Assembly (NCBI GenBank): GCA_017893485.1
Contig: CM030362.1
Location: forward strand, 182,240,175-182,304,174
Source of the DNA: Hemerocallis citrina
Taxonomy: Eukaryota; Streptophyta; Magnoliopsida; Asparagales; Asphodelaceae
Reading direction: 5' to 3'
DNA: 64,000 bases
A program made the translations under genes and the position numbers. Positions 23,477 to 37,234 of this stretch are shown here, in pieces (position 1 is the stretch's first letter; each line of letters starts with the position of its first letter). The notes beneath the pieces were generated by a model, which saw only the letters and a program-made list of their open reading frames with translations, did no database searches and was not told the origin of the DNA.

Positions 23477-23480
<4 letters not shown>

Positions 23481-23859
23481 CAAACATATATTCGTATAAA
23501 AATGCATACAAGTATTCATGTAATTATATCATATACAGTCCAATCACAATTTACATATATTCATATATGTATATGTACTTCCATATACAAATAAAATTTT
23601 AATTTGTAGAATATAAGAATGTGTTCTATAAAAATACTTTTTGTCCCAAAGATTGTCTCGTTAAAAGAATCGGAACAATTCTCACAATTTAATTGAGAAG
23701 ATACCCCGAATATACTTTATCGGGTTCAGATAACTAATATATCTGAAATTTCTCAATTAAAATTAATTATTATTAGAAAAGTACATAATCGCGTGCAATT
23801 ATCAACTATGCACGGATTACGATGCAAAATAGCTATATGCTATTTTGCGGGGTATTACA

Positions 23860-24887
23860 TTACTCCCTCCTTAGAATCATTCTGTCCTCAAAACGACGCT
23901 AGTAGAGAGAAAAGCAAAACACAATCTCTAATGGTTCATGAGACATTTTCCTGAACCATCTCCAGTTCCTCGAGTGATATTCCCGACACACTAGTTTTCT
24001 ATCAAGTTGAATTGTTGTTCTTCCGTCTTCTGGACAGATCCATCATGAAGTTGATGCTGACAGCCTCCTATTTCTGCTTTGGAGTAGACAACGGCCGCAA
24101 TATTTTGTTGTGTTCTTTGTCCTCCAGTGATGCGGATTCACGCCTTGATTGCAACTTCCGCTGGTTGGTGACCACTCCCTACTTAGAAAATGCCGAAGTC
24201 ACAAATTTCCGCTTCAACCCTTTATCAACTGACCTTGGAAAACTCCACCGTGCGTGCTTTGTCGAGATTTCCCCCTCGGCGTGCTTCTGGCGGTTGTTTT
24301 ATCATAAACTGACCTTGGAAAACTCCACCGCATCCAGAAAATGATTGAATTGGTCTTCGACAGATCCTTCCTCGAGCCTAGGTATGATCCACTCTTGGCG
24401 ACGGTGCCTGGTTTCTGCTGATTTCTACCAGTGCCTCCGTTGGTACATTGTGAATCTTAGTCCCGATGTTGAGTCGTTGGCGCGGCTTTGTTGTTCTTCC
24501 TCAACTTTTGTGCTGCGACTTGCCCTCATTTGTCATTCGGCTGCAGATTTGTTGTCTGCGTTACGAATTGGATTTTTTCGACATCCTGTTGTAGATTTGC
24601 CTTCAGGACATTCAGTTGCAGACTTGGTTTCCGATATCTAGTTGAAGGTTTGCCTTCATTGATGTCTGGTTACAGACTAGTCGCCATTGAACACGACTGC
24701 ACCAAGCTTGTTAGTAAAGAATGAAATACATTAGAACTGGTTCAGATATAGGGAAGATTATAACTATAAGTTGGAAAGCGCTACCATACGATCATCCTAT
24801 CTGCCAAACTAAACTCAATTTTTTCGGCATTCAAATTTAATTTCCTACTGTGTTAGACTGAAAATTGAAGTCAGCTCTGATACCAAC
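23860..24887 (-). pseudogene. Internal region 1 of the composite: gypsy scraps
   Basis: On the minus strand the region opens with GTTGGTATCAGAGC (24887 leftward) and ends with GGAGGGAGTAA just before the LTR. Near 24290-24400 a frame reads EWIIPRLEEGSVEDQFNHF, a piece I cannot place. Near 24012-24110 another reads ILRPLSTPKQK, stop, EAVSINFMMDLSRRRKNN, which follows the start of the gypsy integrase core (usual form PLPIPEWKWE, then MDFV-GLPR). RT, RNase H and most of gag and integrase are missing. The plus-strand ORFs here (24012-24344, 24345-24641) are shadows. Confidence 0.7.
24875..24887 (-). promoter_or_regulatory. Primer-binding site, internal region 1
   Basis: TTGGTATCAGAGC read on the minus strand, one base from the LTR2 end; complementary in form to initiator Met-tRNA, the usual primer of this group. 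Confidence 0.88.
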
Positions 24888-27800
24888 TGTAATGCATTGG
24901 ATCCCCGTTTCCGGACATCCGTGACACAACCAGAATCTTTGCCTTCAAATGCATCTCAACACAGTAATAACCCCGAAATTTAAAAAGCTTTTTTATTGCC
25001 AAATAAGTCATTACCTCATTAATTACATCATTATCTTGTTCTTGAACATGGAATACAAATTACATGGAATTATTATAGGCACTACATTGTAACGATTACC
25101 GTCTGCCACCCATAACGGTAACCAACAGCTCTCTATTAGAAGCTCCATAGAGCGGTGATGCTGCTTCCCTAAAATGCGCTCTGCAGCTCGAATCTTCTGC
25201 TGCACTACTCTGATATTCCGGCATCTGTTCGAAGGGTGGCATGTACACCGCCACTCCACTTGGATGATCTGCTTGACTTGGGTTCTCCTGCACTCTTAAC
25301 CCGGTATTCAACACCTAATTGAGTGGGCACTTCAGTACACATACTGACGCAATGCTGATAAGAAAACAGCGATCTCTAAATTTGAAATCAAAATCAATCT
25401 TTAATGAAACCAGAACGTGCATCTAATTTCTTAGTTTCAGTGTAAGCCAATGACCTGAAGCCTAATGCATAGTACTCAATGTACAGAAAATAGATGCACT
25501 TAGTCTAATGTCAGTAAGACTCTGGATATGCATGCATCCCATACTACATATGTTCTAGATCAAGCCATCTTCTCCAGTTCCAGGGTTTTGAACCCTCGCC
25601 TTGCAATGCATTCTACTATTCTATACTTCCTGTTCCTGATAAGTGCACATGATTGAGGAGGTTATAAAATTTTTGGGTGCAACCCCGTTTATCACTAATA
25701 ATTGTCGTACCCGACCTCTCTCAAAAGTCGTGATGAACTTACAGATACACCGCAGCATACCCATTGCGCGGAAGATCCATGAGACCGCAGCCCCTATGGT
25801 CCATTCGTGTCCACCAACATAGAACAAGGGAATATTCTATTTTTTCCACGGCACTTCAGGAATCAACAATGCGACATACGCACCGCAGCATGTATCCCTA
25901 ATGACAGGAAGAGGCAACCCTAGTTATCACTGCCTAGTGCTGGCCTTTAGAACAAGTCAGATTATAGGGAATCACCCCTAGCATCAACTCGGTCTTCAAG
26001 CGAAAAGTAAAGAAATTCAATCTGAAGTAACACTGGTTGCTAAACTATAGGAGTTATCAAATCATGCACAACGTCTTACGAATGATTGAGCCCAAACAGT
26101 TCTGTCAAAATAACTAATCATGGCAAACCGACATTCATCGATTGCCATCACCTCTGTAGGTCTTCGACCTAATGTCCCTGGCCCACGACCCTCAGCGAGC
26201 AATACACCAGCACCCAAGGGAGTGCCTCATACTCGGCAATAGAGGTGAAACACATACAATTTACTAATATCCAGTCATTACAGACCTAGGCGTCAACACA
26301 TTCCAGACGAGGCAGATAACCTAGCCTATCAACCCCAAACACCAGCGATCCGATCTCCATCGGTCGCCACCACCTCCGTCTCGAATCTCATCCAGTATTC
26401 CGGCCCGCGATCAACCTTCTCTCGGTAAACGAACCGACGGCACAAAGGAAAATTAACTATCTGTCGAGGTGGAAAAATAAATATCAATACAATACTTGCC
26501 GACTGAGTTGATAGTCTTAGGGTATCACAACCTAGACTAGCTCCAAGCTATACTAGCTGCGAGCCACACACAACAAATTGAGCATAAGCTATTCTGCCAA
26601 CTTACTCAAGTGTCCACCATGAGTACTAAGCACAAGAATCTCATATAAGTCCCAAATGAAGTGCTTAATAGGGATAATCATTCAATCCTCTTAAAACTCA
26701 AATCACCTTCTAGTCATAAATCATGTAGCTTGTAGAAAATTCGATAATCGATGTTACACTTATCGGAATCCAACAAAATTAGACTTTCTAGAAAGGTGGG
26801 AACCTCTACTACAATTTTCTAGTTGACAACTATCTCAATTTCGTTATAGAACTAAAGTTCCCCGATTTAACACACGCTTGAAATCAACCAAGAAAGCAGG
26901 TTGCTAAACTTGTAAACTTCATAGCTTTAAAAATACACCTTGGAATTGCATGATATTATCCATTATGGAAAGCTAAGACTCTATACTATAAGTCATAAGT
27001 TAACTACTCTTTCAAATTCAGCCATCTAGAGGCTATAAAACCTCTGTGTATTCTCAGCTGTGCATTTCTTCATGCACTTGCTGCATCTTTCTATCATCAA
27101 AAAACTTGTTTACTTACCGGAATTACTCGATTCTGGATTCTATGGAAAGGTGGGAGTGTCTACTATAACTTCTTGGTTGAACACATCCTCAGATTCATCC
27201 ATTAAAGTCCTCAACAATTCCAATATCTATCAGTATACACATAGGAAATAAGTTTCTTTCACAAAAACCAACTTCTCCAATTAAGACTGTTTCTGCCCCA
27301 ATCTAAAAAAAATCATAACTTTTGCAACAAAAACTAGAATTGCATGATTCCAGATGTTTTGGAAATCTAAGACTCTCTACTACAATTCTCTAATTGATCA
27401 TTCTTCCAAATTCTCAACACACAATTCCAGAATTTCATAACTTTACCGATTACTCAAAAACTGGACAGAACTGAACATACCTTACTCAAAAGTCAATATT
27501 AATTCAACCACAAGTTCAATACTTATGAAGATTCAATAACTAGACATGTACAAGAGAAATACCCTGAAATTTTAGCTCATAATTCCTTATACATAAGAGA
27601 TATGAATTTTCAAACATGGGACAATTTTAGCCATCTCAAACACAACAGCAGCTATGTCCTCTCGCTGCGCTGTCTTCAATCGATCGAATGAAGCCCCAAA
27701 TGTTCTCCAACAATTCTCCAATTTGGTACACTAATAGTAGACATATACAAGGTGCTAAATTTCAAATTTCACCACAAAAGTCCATTCCAATTGAGCGACA

Positions 27801-29372
27801 ATTTTTCAAAGTTCACACTTCCATCTTCTTAGCTGCAGTTTTTCCCACTCTACCAGTCGAGCAAACAAATACATTAAAAATAGTAATTAAATTCCAAATA
27901 TTCTGAAAATTGGAATACTAGTTGTTAACTTATACCTCAAACTTTTCCTTTCAGGTTCGGACTCAAAATTTCTTATAGATATTTAGTTACGAATTTTTGA
28001 ACTCGACTCGCTGCTTATCCAAAACTGCAGATTTTCCTTAACTCGCTGTTTTGGAAATAAATTTCGTAAGCCCCCCAAATTAAATCAAAAAAATCCGAAA
28101 TAATTTTAGCTTGATTCTAACATCATCAAGGTCATCCAATAAAATTTTTAAATCGAAATTCTAACATATGATCAAGATAGAAATTCTCACATCCACAACT
28201 CGTTAAGTTTTACTTTAGCAATTTCTTCATATCTATATCTACTCCATTAACTCGACTGAAACTTGAACAATATTCTATTGTATTGCTACTATAATCTAGC
28301 ATTCAAACACGCCTTCAAACAAGCTTCACATCTCAAACAAATATTAAAACAAATCTTAAGTTTAGAAAACACCTAGATATGAAGAATTCCTAAGTTCCTT
28401 TGCTTTTGCGAGCTCCTTCTCCTCCTCAACTTCCAAGAGCATCATGAACTCTCTTGCTCAATCTCTTCTTCTCACTCTTTAACTCTCTTTCTTTTCATTT
28501 ATGAAGAATGGAAGGAGTGGAAGAAGATGAAGTAGAAGAAGGAGATGGGTTTAAAGAATGAGAGTGGAGGTGAGAAGAGGTGAGAGTGGAGATGGGGATG
28601 AGGGTGGGGTTTCGGCTGCCATGAGAGAAGGGGAGAGAGAGATAGGTCGGTGGAAATGAGAGGAGGGGGTGAAGGTGAGATGGTGAGGTGGAGAGGTTTT
28701 TAGTCAATTAGACCCCTAGAAGATTCAAGAATAGTTGGAGAGTTGGAGTTGCTCTTGGATGATTCTCTACCATTGATTTCATGATCATCATGATCAATGA
28801 GAGAAACTCTTGATGAGGTGTGAGTCTTCCACATGCCTACAATAGTATATATATACGTACACATTTATTAATATACATATATACTTATATATTCTTATAC
28901 ACATACACAAACATATAGGTGTATTTAAGTATAAAAATCGAATCCATTACAAATCAATTAAATATGTATACATATATATATATAAATACATACATACACA
29001 TATACGTATAAAAATGCTTACATGTATTCATGTAATTATATCATATACAGTCCAATCACAATTTACATACATTCATATATGTATATGTACTTCCATATAC
29101 AAATAAAATATTTATTTGTAGACTATAAAAATGTATTTTATAAAAATACTATTTATCCCAAAGATAGTCTCGTTAAAACAATGGGAACAATTCTCACAAT
29201 TTAATTGAGAAGATACCCCGAATATACTTTATTGGGTTCAGAATAACTAAGATATCTGAAATTTCTCAATTAAAATCAATTATTATTAGAAAAATACATA
29301 ACCGCGTGCAATTCTCAACTATGCACAGATTACGGTGCAAAATAGATATATGCTATTTTGCGGGGTATTACA
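24888..29372 (-). repeat. LTR2 of the composite (4485 bp)
   Basis: Plus-strand termini are TGTAATGCATTGGATCC and GCGGGGTATTACA. It differs from LTR1 and LTR3 by several percent including small indels. It holds one copy of the 400-bp block duplicated in LTR1. The minus-strand CT-rich leader (28495-28707) lies downstream of the presumed transcription start; its ORF is low-complexity and not a gene. Confidence 0.9.
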
Positions 29373-30351
29373 TCACTCCCTCCTTAGAATCGTTCTGTCC
29401 TCAGAACGATGCTAGTAAAGAGGAAAACAAAACACAATCTCCAATGGTTCATGAGACATTTCCCTGAACCATCTCCAGTTCCTTGAGTGATATTCCCGAC
29501 ACACTGGTCTTCTACCAAGTTGAATTGTTGTTTTTCAGTCTTCTGGACAGATCCATCATGAAGTTGATGCTGACAGCCTCCTATTTCTGCTTTGAAGTAG
29601 ACAACGGCCGCAATATTTTGTTGTGTTCTTTGTCCTCCAGTGATACCAATTCACGCCTTAGAAGAGGTCGAAGTCACGAATTGCCACTTCAGCCCTTTAG
29701 CAGCATCTTTTGATGATTTTACTGAATTGTTGACATGATTGTCCATGTCCGGGCGAGATTTTCCCCTTCGGCGTGCTTCTGGCGGTTGTTTTATCATAAA
29801 CTGAGCTTGGAAAACTCTGCCGCATCCGGAAAATGATTGAATTGGTTGTCGACAGATCCTTCCTCGAGCCTAGGTATGATCCACTCCTGGCGACGGTGCC
29901 TGGTTTCTGCTGATTTCTACCAGTGCCTCCCTTGGTACATTGTGAATCTTAGTCTCGATGTTGAGTTGTTGATGCGACATTGTTGTTCTTACTCAACTTT
30001 TGTGCTGCGACTTGCTCTCATTTGTTGGCTTTTTTTGACATTCGGTTGCAGATTTGCCTTCTGGACATTCGGTTGCAGACTTGCCTTCCGATATCCAGTT
30101 GATGGTTTGCATCCATTGATGTTTTATTACTGACTAGTCGCCATTGAACACAACTGCACCAAGCTTGTTAGTAAAGAATGGAATACATAGGGACTAGTTC
30201 AGATATAGGGAAGATCAAAACTATAAGTTGGAAAGCGCTACCATATGATTTACGATTATCCTATCTGCCAAACTAAACTCAATATTGCTGGAATTCAAGT
30301 TTAATTTCCTAGTGTGTTAGACTGCAAATTGAGGTCAGCTCTGATACCAAC
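29373..30351 (-). pseudogene. Internal region 2 of the composite
   Basis: Colinear with internal region 1: primer site at 30339-30351, the WIIPRLEEGS block near 29840-29900, and the integrase scrap near 29525-29625. Both internal regions share the same gross deletion, so that deletion predates the duplication of the unit. They differ at about 29650-29760, where this copy has a segment replaced in region 1 by a repeated CTTGGAAAACTCCACCG block. Confidence 0.7.
30339..30351 (-). promoter_or_regulatory. Primer-binding site, internal region 2
   Basis: Same TTGGTATCAGAGC as at 24875-24887, one base from the LTR3 end (TGTAACGCCCCGG on the plus strand). Confidence 0.88.
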
Positions 30352-33300
30352 TGTAACGCCCCGGATTCCCGTTTCCGGACATCCGTGATACAACCAGAAT
30401 CTTTGCCTTCAAATGCATCTCAAAACAGTAATAACCCGGTCATTTAAAAAGCTTTTTTATTGCCAAATAAGTCATTACATTATTAATTACATCATTATCT
30501 TGTTCTTGAACAAGAAATATAAATTACATCGAATTATTACAGGCACTACATCGTAACGATTACCGTCTACCACCCATAACAGTAACCAACAGCTCTCTAC
30601 TAGAAGCTCCACCGAGCTGTCATGTTGCTTTCCTGAGATGCGCCCTGTAGCTCGAATCTTTCGCTGCACTACTCTGATAATCCGGCATCTGCTCGAAAGG
30701 TAGGCATGTACACCACCACACCACTTGGATGCCCTACTTGTCTTGGGTTCTCCTGCACTCGCGACCCGGTATCCAGTACCTAATTGAGTGGGCACGTCAG
30801 TATATATACTGATGCAATGCTGATTAGAAAACAACGATCTCTAAACTTGAAATCACAATCATTCAATGAAACCAGAAATGTGCATCCTAATTTCTTAGTG
30901 TCAGTGTAAACCAATGACCTGGAGTCTAATGCATAGTACTCAATGTACAGAAAATAGATGCACATAGTCTAATGTCAGCAAGACTCTGGATACGCATGCA
31001 TCCAATACTACATACGTTCCAGATCAAGCCCTCTTCTCCAGTTCCAGGGTTTTGAACCCTCGCCTTGCAATGCATTTTACTATTGTATACTTCATGTTCC
31101 TGATAAGTACACATGATTAAGGAGGTTATAATATTTTGGGGTGCTACCCCATTTTTCAGTAATAATTGTCGCACCCGATCTCTCTCAAAAGCCGTGACGA
31201 ACTTACAGATACACCGCAGCATACCCATTGCATCGAAGATCCATGAGACCGCAGCCCCTATGGTCCGTTCATGTCCACCAACATACAACAAGGGAACATC
31301 TCGTTCTTACCACGGCACTTCAGGAATCAACAGAACGAGATACACCGCAGCACATATCTCTAATGACAGGAAGAGACAAACCTGGTTATCATTGCCTAGT
31401 GCTGGCCTTTAGAACAAGTCAGATGATAATGAATCACCCCTAACATCAACTCGGTCTTCAAGCGAAAAGTACAGAAATACAATCTGATGTAACATTGGTT
31501 GCTAAACTATACTAGTTGTCAAATCATGCACAACGTCTAACAAATGATTGAGCCCAAACGGTTCTGTCAAAATAACTAATCACGGCGAACCGACATTCAT
31601 CGATTACCAACACCTCTGTAGGTCTTCGACCTAATGTCCCTAGCCTGCGACCTTCAGCGAGCAATACAATGACGCCTAAGGGAGTGACTCATACCCGAAA
31701 ATAGAGGTGAAACACAAACTATTTACTAATATCCAGTAATTGACAGACCTAGGCACCAACACATTCTAGACGAGGCAGATAACCTAGCCTATCAACCCCA
31801 AACACCGGCGATCCGATCTCCATCGGTCGCCACCACCTCCATCTCGAATCTCATTCAGTATCCCGGCCCACGGTCAACCTTCTCTCGGTAAATGAACTGA
31901 CGGCGCAAAGGAAAATTCACTATCTCTCGAGGTGAAAAAATAAATATCAATACAATACTTGCCGACTGGGTTGATAGTCTTAGGATATCACAACCTAGAT
32001 GACCTCCAAGCTATACTAGCCACGAGCCACATACAACAAATTGACCATAAACTATTCTCCTAACTTACTCACGTGTCCACCATGAGTACTAAGCACAAGA
32101 ATCTCATATAAGTCCCTAATGAAGTGCTTAATAGGGATAATCACGCAATCCTCTTAAAACTCAAATCACCTTTTAGTCATAAATCCTGTAGCATGTAGAA
32201 AATTCGATAATTGATGCTATACTTATCGGAAATTCAACAAAATTAGACTTTCTAAAAAGTTGGGAACCTCTACTACAATTATCTAGTTGACAACTCTCTC
32301 AATTTCCCTATCGAACTCAAGTTCCACAATTTAACACACGCTTGAAATCGACCAAGACAACTGGTTGCTGAACTTGTAAACTTCATATGTTTCAAAATAC
32401 AACTTGGAATTGCATGATAATACCCATTCTAGAAAGATAAAACTCTATACTACAAGTCTCTAGTTAACCACTCCTTCAAATTTAGCCATCTAGAGGGTAT
32501 AAAACCTCTGTGTATTCTCAGTTGTGCATTTCTTCATGCACTTGCTGCATTTTTCTATCATCATAAAAACTTGTTTACTTGCCGAAATTACTCGATTCTA
32601 GATTTTATGGAAAGGTGGGAGTGTCTACTACAACTTCCTAGTTGAACACATCCTTAGATTCATCCATTAAAGTCTTCAACAATTCCAATTTTTATCACTA
32701 TACACACAGGAAATAAGTTTCTTTTACAAAAACCAACTCCTTCAATTAAGACTAGTTCTGCCCCATTCTGAACAAAATCATAACTTTTGCTACACAAACT
32801 GGAATTGCATGATTCCAGATGTTTTGGAAAGCTACGACTCTCTACTACAATTCTCTAGTTGATAATTCTTCCAAATTCTTAACACACAATTCCAGAATTC
32901 CACAACTTTACCGATTACTCAAAAATTGGACTGAACTGAACATAACGTACTCAAAAGTCAATATTAAATCAACCACAAGTCCAATACTTATGAAATTTTA
33001 GATTCAATAACTAGACATGTACAAGAGCAATACCCCAAAATTTTAGCTCATAATTTCTTATATATTATGAGATATGAATTTTCAAACATGGGACAAATTC
33101 AGCCATCTCAAACACAACAGCAGCTATGTCCTCTCGTACGCTGTCTTCAATCGATCTAATGAAGGGCCAAATGTTCTCCAACAATTCTCAAATTCGTTAC
33201 ACTAATAGTAGACATATACAAGATGCTACATTTCTAATTTCATCACAAAATTCCATAGCCAATTGAGAGATACAATTTTTCAAAGTTCACACTTCCATCT

Positions 33301-34995
33301 ACTTAGCTGCAGTTTTCCCCACTCAATCAGTCGAGCAAACAAATACATTAAAAATAGCAATTAAATTCCAAATATTCTGAAATTTGGAATACAAGTTGTT
33401 AACATATACCTCTAACTTTTCCTTTCAGGTTCCGACTCAAAATTCCTTATAGATATTGTGTTACGAATTTTTGAACTCGACTCGCTGCTTACCCAAAACT
33501 GCAAAATTTCCTTAACTCGCTGTTTTGGAATTGAATTTCGTAAACCCCCAAATAAAATCTGAAATAATTTTAGCTTGCTCCTAACATCATCAAGATCATC
33601 CAGTAAAAGTTTGGAATCGAAATTCTAACATATGATCAAGATACAAATTCTCACATCCACAAGTCGTGAAGCTTTACTTTAGCAATTTCTTCATATCTAT
33701 ATCTACTCCCTTAACTCGACTGAAACTTGAACAATATTCTACTCTATTGCTACTATAATCTAGCATTCAAACACTCATTCAAACAAGCTTCACATCTTAA
33801 TCAAATATTAAAACAAAGCTCAAGTTTAGGAAACACCCACATATGAAAAATTCCCAAGTTCCTTTGCTTTTTCTAGCTCCTTCTCTTCCTCAATCTCTTC
33901 TTCTCACTCTTCAACTCTCTTTCTTTTCATTTATGAAGAAAGGAAGGAGTGGAAGAAGATGAAGTAGAAGAAGGAGATGGGTTTAGAGAATGACAGAAGG
34001 TGAGAAGAAATGAGTGTGGAGATGGGGATGGGGTGGGGTTTCGGCTGCCATGAGAGAAGGGGAGAGAGAGAAGTCGGTGGAAATGAGAGGAGGGGGTGAG
34101 GGTGAGATGGTGAAGTGGAGGGGTTTTTAATCAATTATACCCTTAGAAGATTCAAGAATAGTTTGAGAGTTGGAGTTGTTCTTGGATGGTTCTCTACCAT
34201 TGATTTCATGATCATCATGATCAAGGAGAAACTCTTGATGAGGTGTGAGTCTTCTACATGCCTACAATAGTATATATATACATACACATCTATTAATATA
34301 CATATATACTTATATATACTTATACACATACACAAACATATAGGTGTATTTAAGTATAAAATCGAATCCATTACAAATCAATTAAATATGTATACATATA
34401 TATATAAATAAATACATATACATATACGTATAAAAGTGCTCACAAGTATCATGTAATTATATCATATACAGTTCAATCACAATTTACATACATTCATATA
34501 TGTATATGTACTTCCATATACAAATAAATTATTTATTTGTAGAATATAAGAATGTATTTTATAAAAATACAATTTATCCCAAAGATTGTCTCGTTAGAAC
34601 AATCGGAACAATTCTCACAATTTAATTGAGTATAAAAGTCCTTACAAGTATCATGTAATTATATCATATACAGTCCAATCACAATTTACATACATTCATA
34701 TATGTATATGCAATTCCATATACAAATAAAATATTTATTTGTAGAATATAAGAATGTATTTTATAAAAATACTATTTATCCCAAAGATTGTCTCGTTAGA
34801 ACAATGGGAACAATTCTCACAATTTAATTGAGAAGATACCCCGAATATACTTTATCGGGTTCAGAATAACTAATATATCTAAAATTTCTCAATTAAAATT
34901 AATTATTATTAGAAAAATACATAATCGCGTGCAATTCTCAACTATGCACGGATTACGATGCAAAATAGCTATATGCTATTTTGCGGGGTATTACA
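30352..34995 (-). repeat. LTR3 of the composite (4644 bp)
   Basis: Plus-strand termini are TGTAACGCCCCGG and GCGGGGTATTACA. It is the 5'-most LTR in the sense orientation. It includes a private 202-bp tandem duplication (34429-34832) that LTR1 and LTR2 lack. Confidence 0.9.
34429..34832. repeat. 202-bp tandem duplication private to LTR3
   Basis: Units 34429-34630 and 34631-34832 both run from TATAAAAGT to CAATTTAATTGAG with few differences. The other two LTRs have a single copy. Confidence 0.9.
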
Positions 34996-35000
34996 TTTTT

Positions 35001-35068
35001 GTACGAAATTGAAGTAATGATCCTAGTTGTGCTACGAATTGCCTGTGTTTGGAATTCGGGGCATTACA
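35001..35068 (+). mobile_element. P1 5' LTR, resumed segment and end
   Basis: Sequence continues from the TTTTT duplication to GGAATTCGGGGCATTACA at 35068. It joins on to 14434-16044 once the composite is removed. Confidence 0.8.
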
Positions 35069-35071
35069 GAG

Positions 35072-35088
35072 TGGTATCATACCAGACT
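35072..35088 (+). promoter_or_regulatory. Degenerate primer-binding site of P1
   Basis: TGGTATCATACCAGAC follows the LTR end by 3 bp. The first eight bases match the initiator Met-tRNA type site, then it diverges. This fixes P1 in plus orientation. Confidence 0.7.
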
Positions 35089-35884
35089 TCAATAAGTAGT
35101 ACAAAAATGAAAAGGAAACAAAATAATTAGGGTGGACATTAGTTGTGTGAGTGTCAATTTTGCGTCGTGAATGTTATTGTTGTAGCACTTGCATTCATGA
35201 AACTCTTCTCGTATACATTGATTTGATATTGTATGCGAGTATTTTTTCTTTGTATCACTAGTGCTATGGTTGGTTTAAACTTAGCATTTATGGCACTTTG
35301 TACATAGACTAACTTTTCTCTTTAATTTTTTTCTCCGTTTATACTACTTTTCATATCTAACGCTTACTACTTTCTCAAAAAATTCTTTTCTTTTACTATT
35401 AATTCACGTTGATAATTATTATCTAATCTACCTTATTTATTCTTAAACTTTTAATTTTGTCATACTTATTTTTCATTCTTAAACTTTTGTCCATATTTTT
35501 ATGTGCTTTTATGTATACTTATTTATTTTGCTAATATTCTTTTAAATTTTGTTAAGTTTTAAATTACTACTTATTAAATTATTATTGCGACTATTATTTT
35601 CTTTCATTATTATTTCTATTATATTTAAATTTTTTATTTTTGTATATTTACAATTGTTTTGCATATGCTTTGATTTTACGATACTATATTTTTCATTATT
35701 TTATATTTTCATATTTTTTCAATATATTTTAACATGATTTAAATATTTTTACTTATATGAATATAATATACTTCTGCACATTATAAATTTTATTTTATCA
35801 CTATTTTTTTTTACAACTTATATTCAATACCATTGTTATTAATTATTATTTACTACTTTCTTTGCTATATTTACTCTTCACTAT
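35089..35884 (+). mobile_element. P1 internal domain, part 1 (T-rich, non-coding)
   Basis: After about 200 bp of ordinary leader sequence the composition becomes strongly T-rich with very little G on the plus strand, made of loose TATTATTTTTAC/TACTTTTC motifs. ORFs here read as runs of Phe, Tyr, Ile and Leu and are artefacts. The domain continues at 50702-51360 and 56495-58120. Confidence 0.7.
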
Positions 35885-36020
35885 CAGGGGCGTATCTGAG
35901 TTTCAGGGGACCCTAAGCAAGTTTTAAAATGAGGCCCTTTGTAAGTTTACAAAATAAAAAAATTAGAATTATTTAAATTCAAACAAACTTTGAGCCTGGA
36001 GGACAAACTACTTAAATGAA

Positions 36021-36021
<1 letters not shown>

Positions 36022-36073
<52 letters not shown>

Positions 36074-36183
36074 TTCCAAAAAAAAAATTTAATTTTCCAG
36101 TTTACCAGTTTATTAACTTGGTTACCTTCTTCATTTTCCAAATTTTCAAGTCTATCAGCATTATTATGCTCTTCATTCACTAC
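36022..36183 (-). pseudogene. hAT transposase fragment, downstream half
   Basis: The minus strand reads NEEHNNADRLENLENEEGNQ then VNKLVNWK, an acidic stretch that continues the fragment at 49465-49650 once the gypsy insertion and its duplicated ACTAC are removed. It then enters a TA repeat at 36024-36071. Confidence 0.6.
36024..36071. repeat. (TA)n microsatellite in the hAT element
   Basis: About 24 TA units; the source of the YIYIYI ORFs on both strands. Confidence 0.95.
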
Positions 36184-37234
36184 TGTAACACCCCAAATTT
36201 TTTTTTTCAAAACTAAGTCTCCAAATTCAATTCTTTCAATTTCTATATCACTTTAATCATAAACTAAGAAAGTTATATTTCAGGAAAAATTTTGGCAGAG
36301 TCTCCCCTGTAAATTTTGCCCCGAAACACAAAAAGCTTACGGAATTCTGCTCAAAATTCCGTAGCTCACAAACCACATAATATTTTCATGGGCTTCCCAG
36401 GCCAAAATGAGCAGATACATACAAGCAATATAATATAATGCTCTGGGGGCCAAACTCATAACGGATTATCAAATATCAATTAAAAACTATGAATTTCTTT
36501 GAAAAACGAGGTAAAATCTTAGAAAAATCATTGTAAAACTTACCACAGAGCCTGGTACTCCACAACGAGATGGGTACGGGTCACCAACATACCACACCAC
36601 CTCACACTATACTCATCATCGTCATATACAAGCTTATACACTCATAATACAATTTAAATCATAAATTTCACTATTCCTATAACTAAATAATACAAATTTT
36701 TAAAATAAAAAGGTATACTACCACTCCACGCCTCACCTCTGCACTGATGAGAACCTGCAACAGTGGGGGATCTAGGGTAGTCCTCAGACTCCCCTAACCC
36801 CCCGAAACACTAAGGGGTTAGCCATTTCTGGTGTGAGTATAATTACTAATCTAACGACAAATTAAAATAGTATAAAGAAAATACTTAAACTTACAAATAC
36901 CAAATTAAAATAATGCCACCTGAATCCTGAACACAACAACATCGTCAATACAGTGATAAATCACATACTTTGCCAATCCTGCATTCAATTATTTAATTAT
37001 CCATACTTCCCACATTTCATAATACACTTCACATCAACCTCGTATAGATATATAAATATACTTATCTTACATTCGCATAATACGAATATTCATCTTTCCA
37101 CACTTATCATCATATCAGCATTTCACTATTTATATTATCATAACTACATGATGTTATTACATCATTTCTCCAACTCTATTTAGCCATGCGTTTCATTTAC
37201 TTATATTATGTCATCAACACACACATTCATCCTA

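Larger units (their letters stand above)
16045..23859 (-). repeat. LTR1 of the composite, split by a solo LTR
   Basis: Plus-strand termini are TGTAAAGCCCCGG (16045) and GCGGGGTATTACA (23859). After removing the nested solo LTR and one target copy it is about 4.93 kb, longer than LTR2 (4485) and LTR3 (4644). The excess comes mainly from an internal tandem duplication at 21846-22648 and a TA run at 23408-23476. Confidence 0.88.
16045..34995 (-). mobile_element. Three-LTR gypsy composite (LTR-int-LTR-int-LTR)
   Basis: Read on the minus strand, the element is LTR3, short internal region 2, LTR2, short internal region 1, LTR1. Both internal regions start with a TTGGTATCAGAGC primer site and end in a purine tract followed by TGTAATACCCC. 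The outermost ends are flanked by the same 5 bases, TTTTT (16040-16044 and 34996-35000), so the array behaves as one insertion or grew after one insertion. LTRs are about 4.5-4.9 kb and internal regions only about 1 kb, so it cannot be autonomous. Confidence 0.88.

Noticed and set aside
23860..24724. Plus-strand ORFs of 98-110 residues in internal region 1 (and the matching 29837-30133)
   Set aside because: They are shadows of the minus-strand gypsy remnants; the minus strand carries the primer site and the integrase-like motif.
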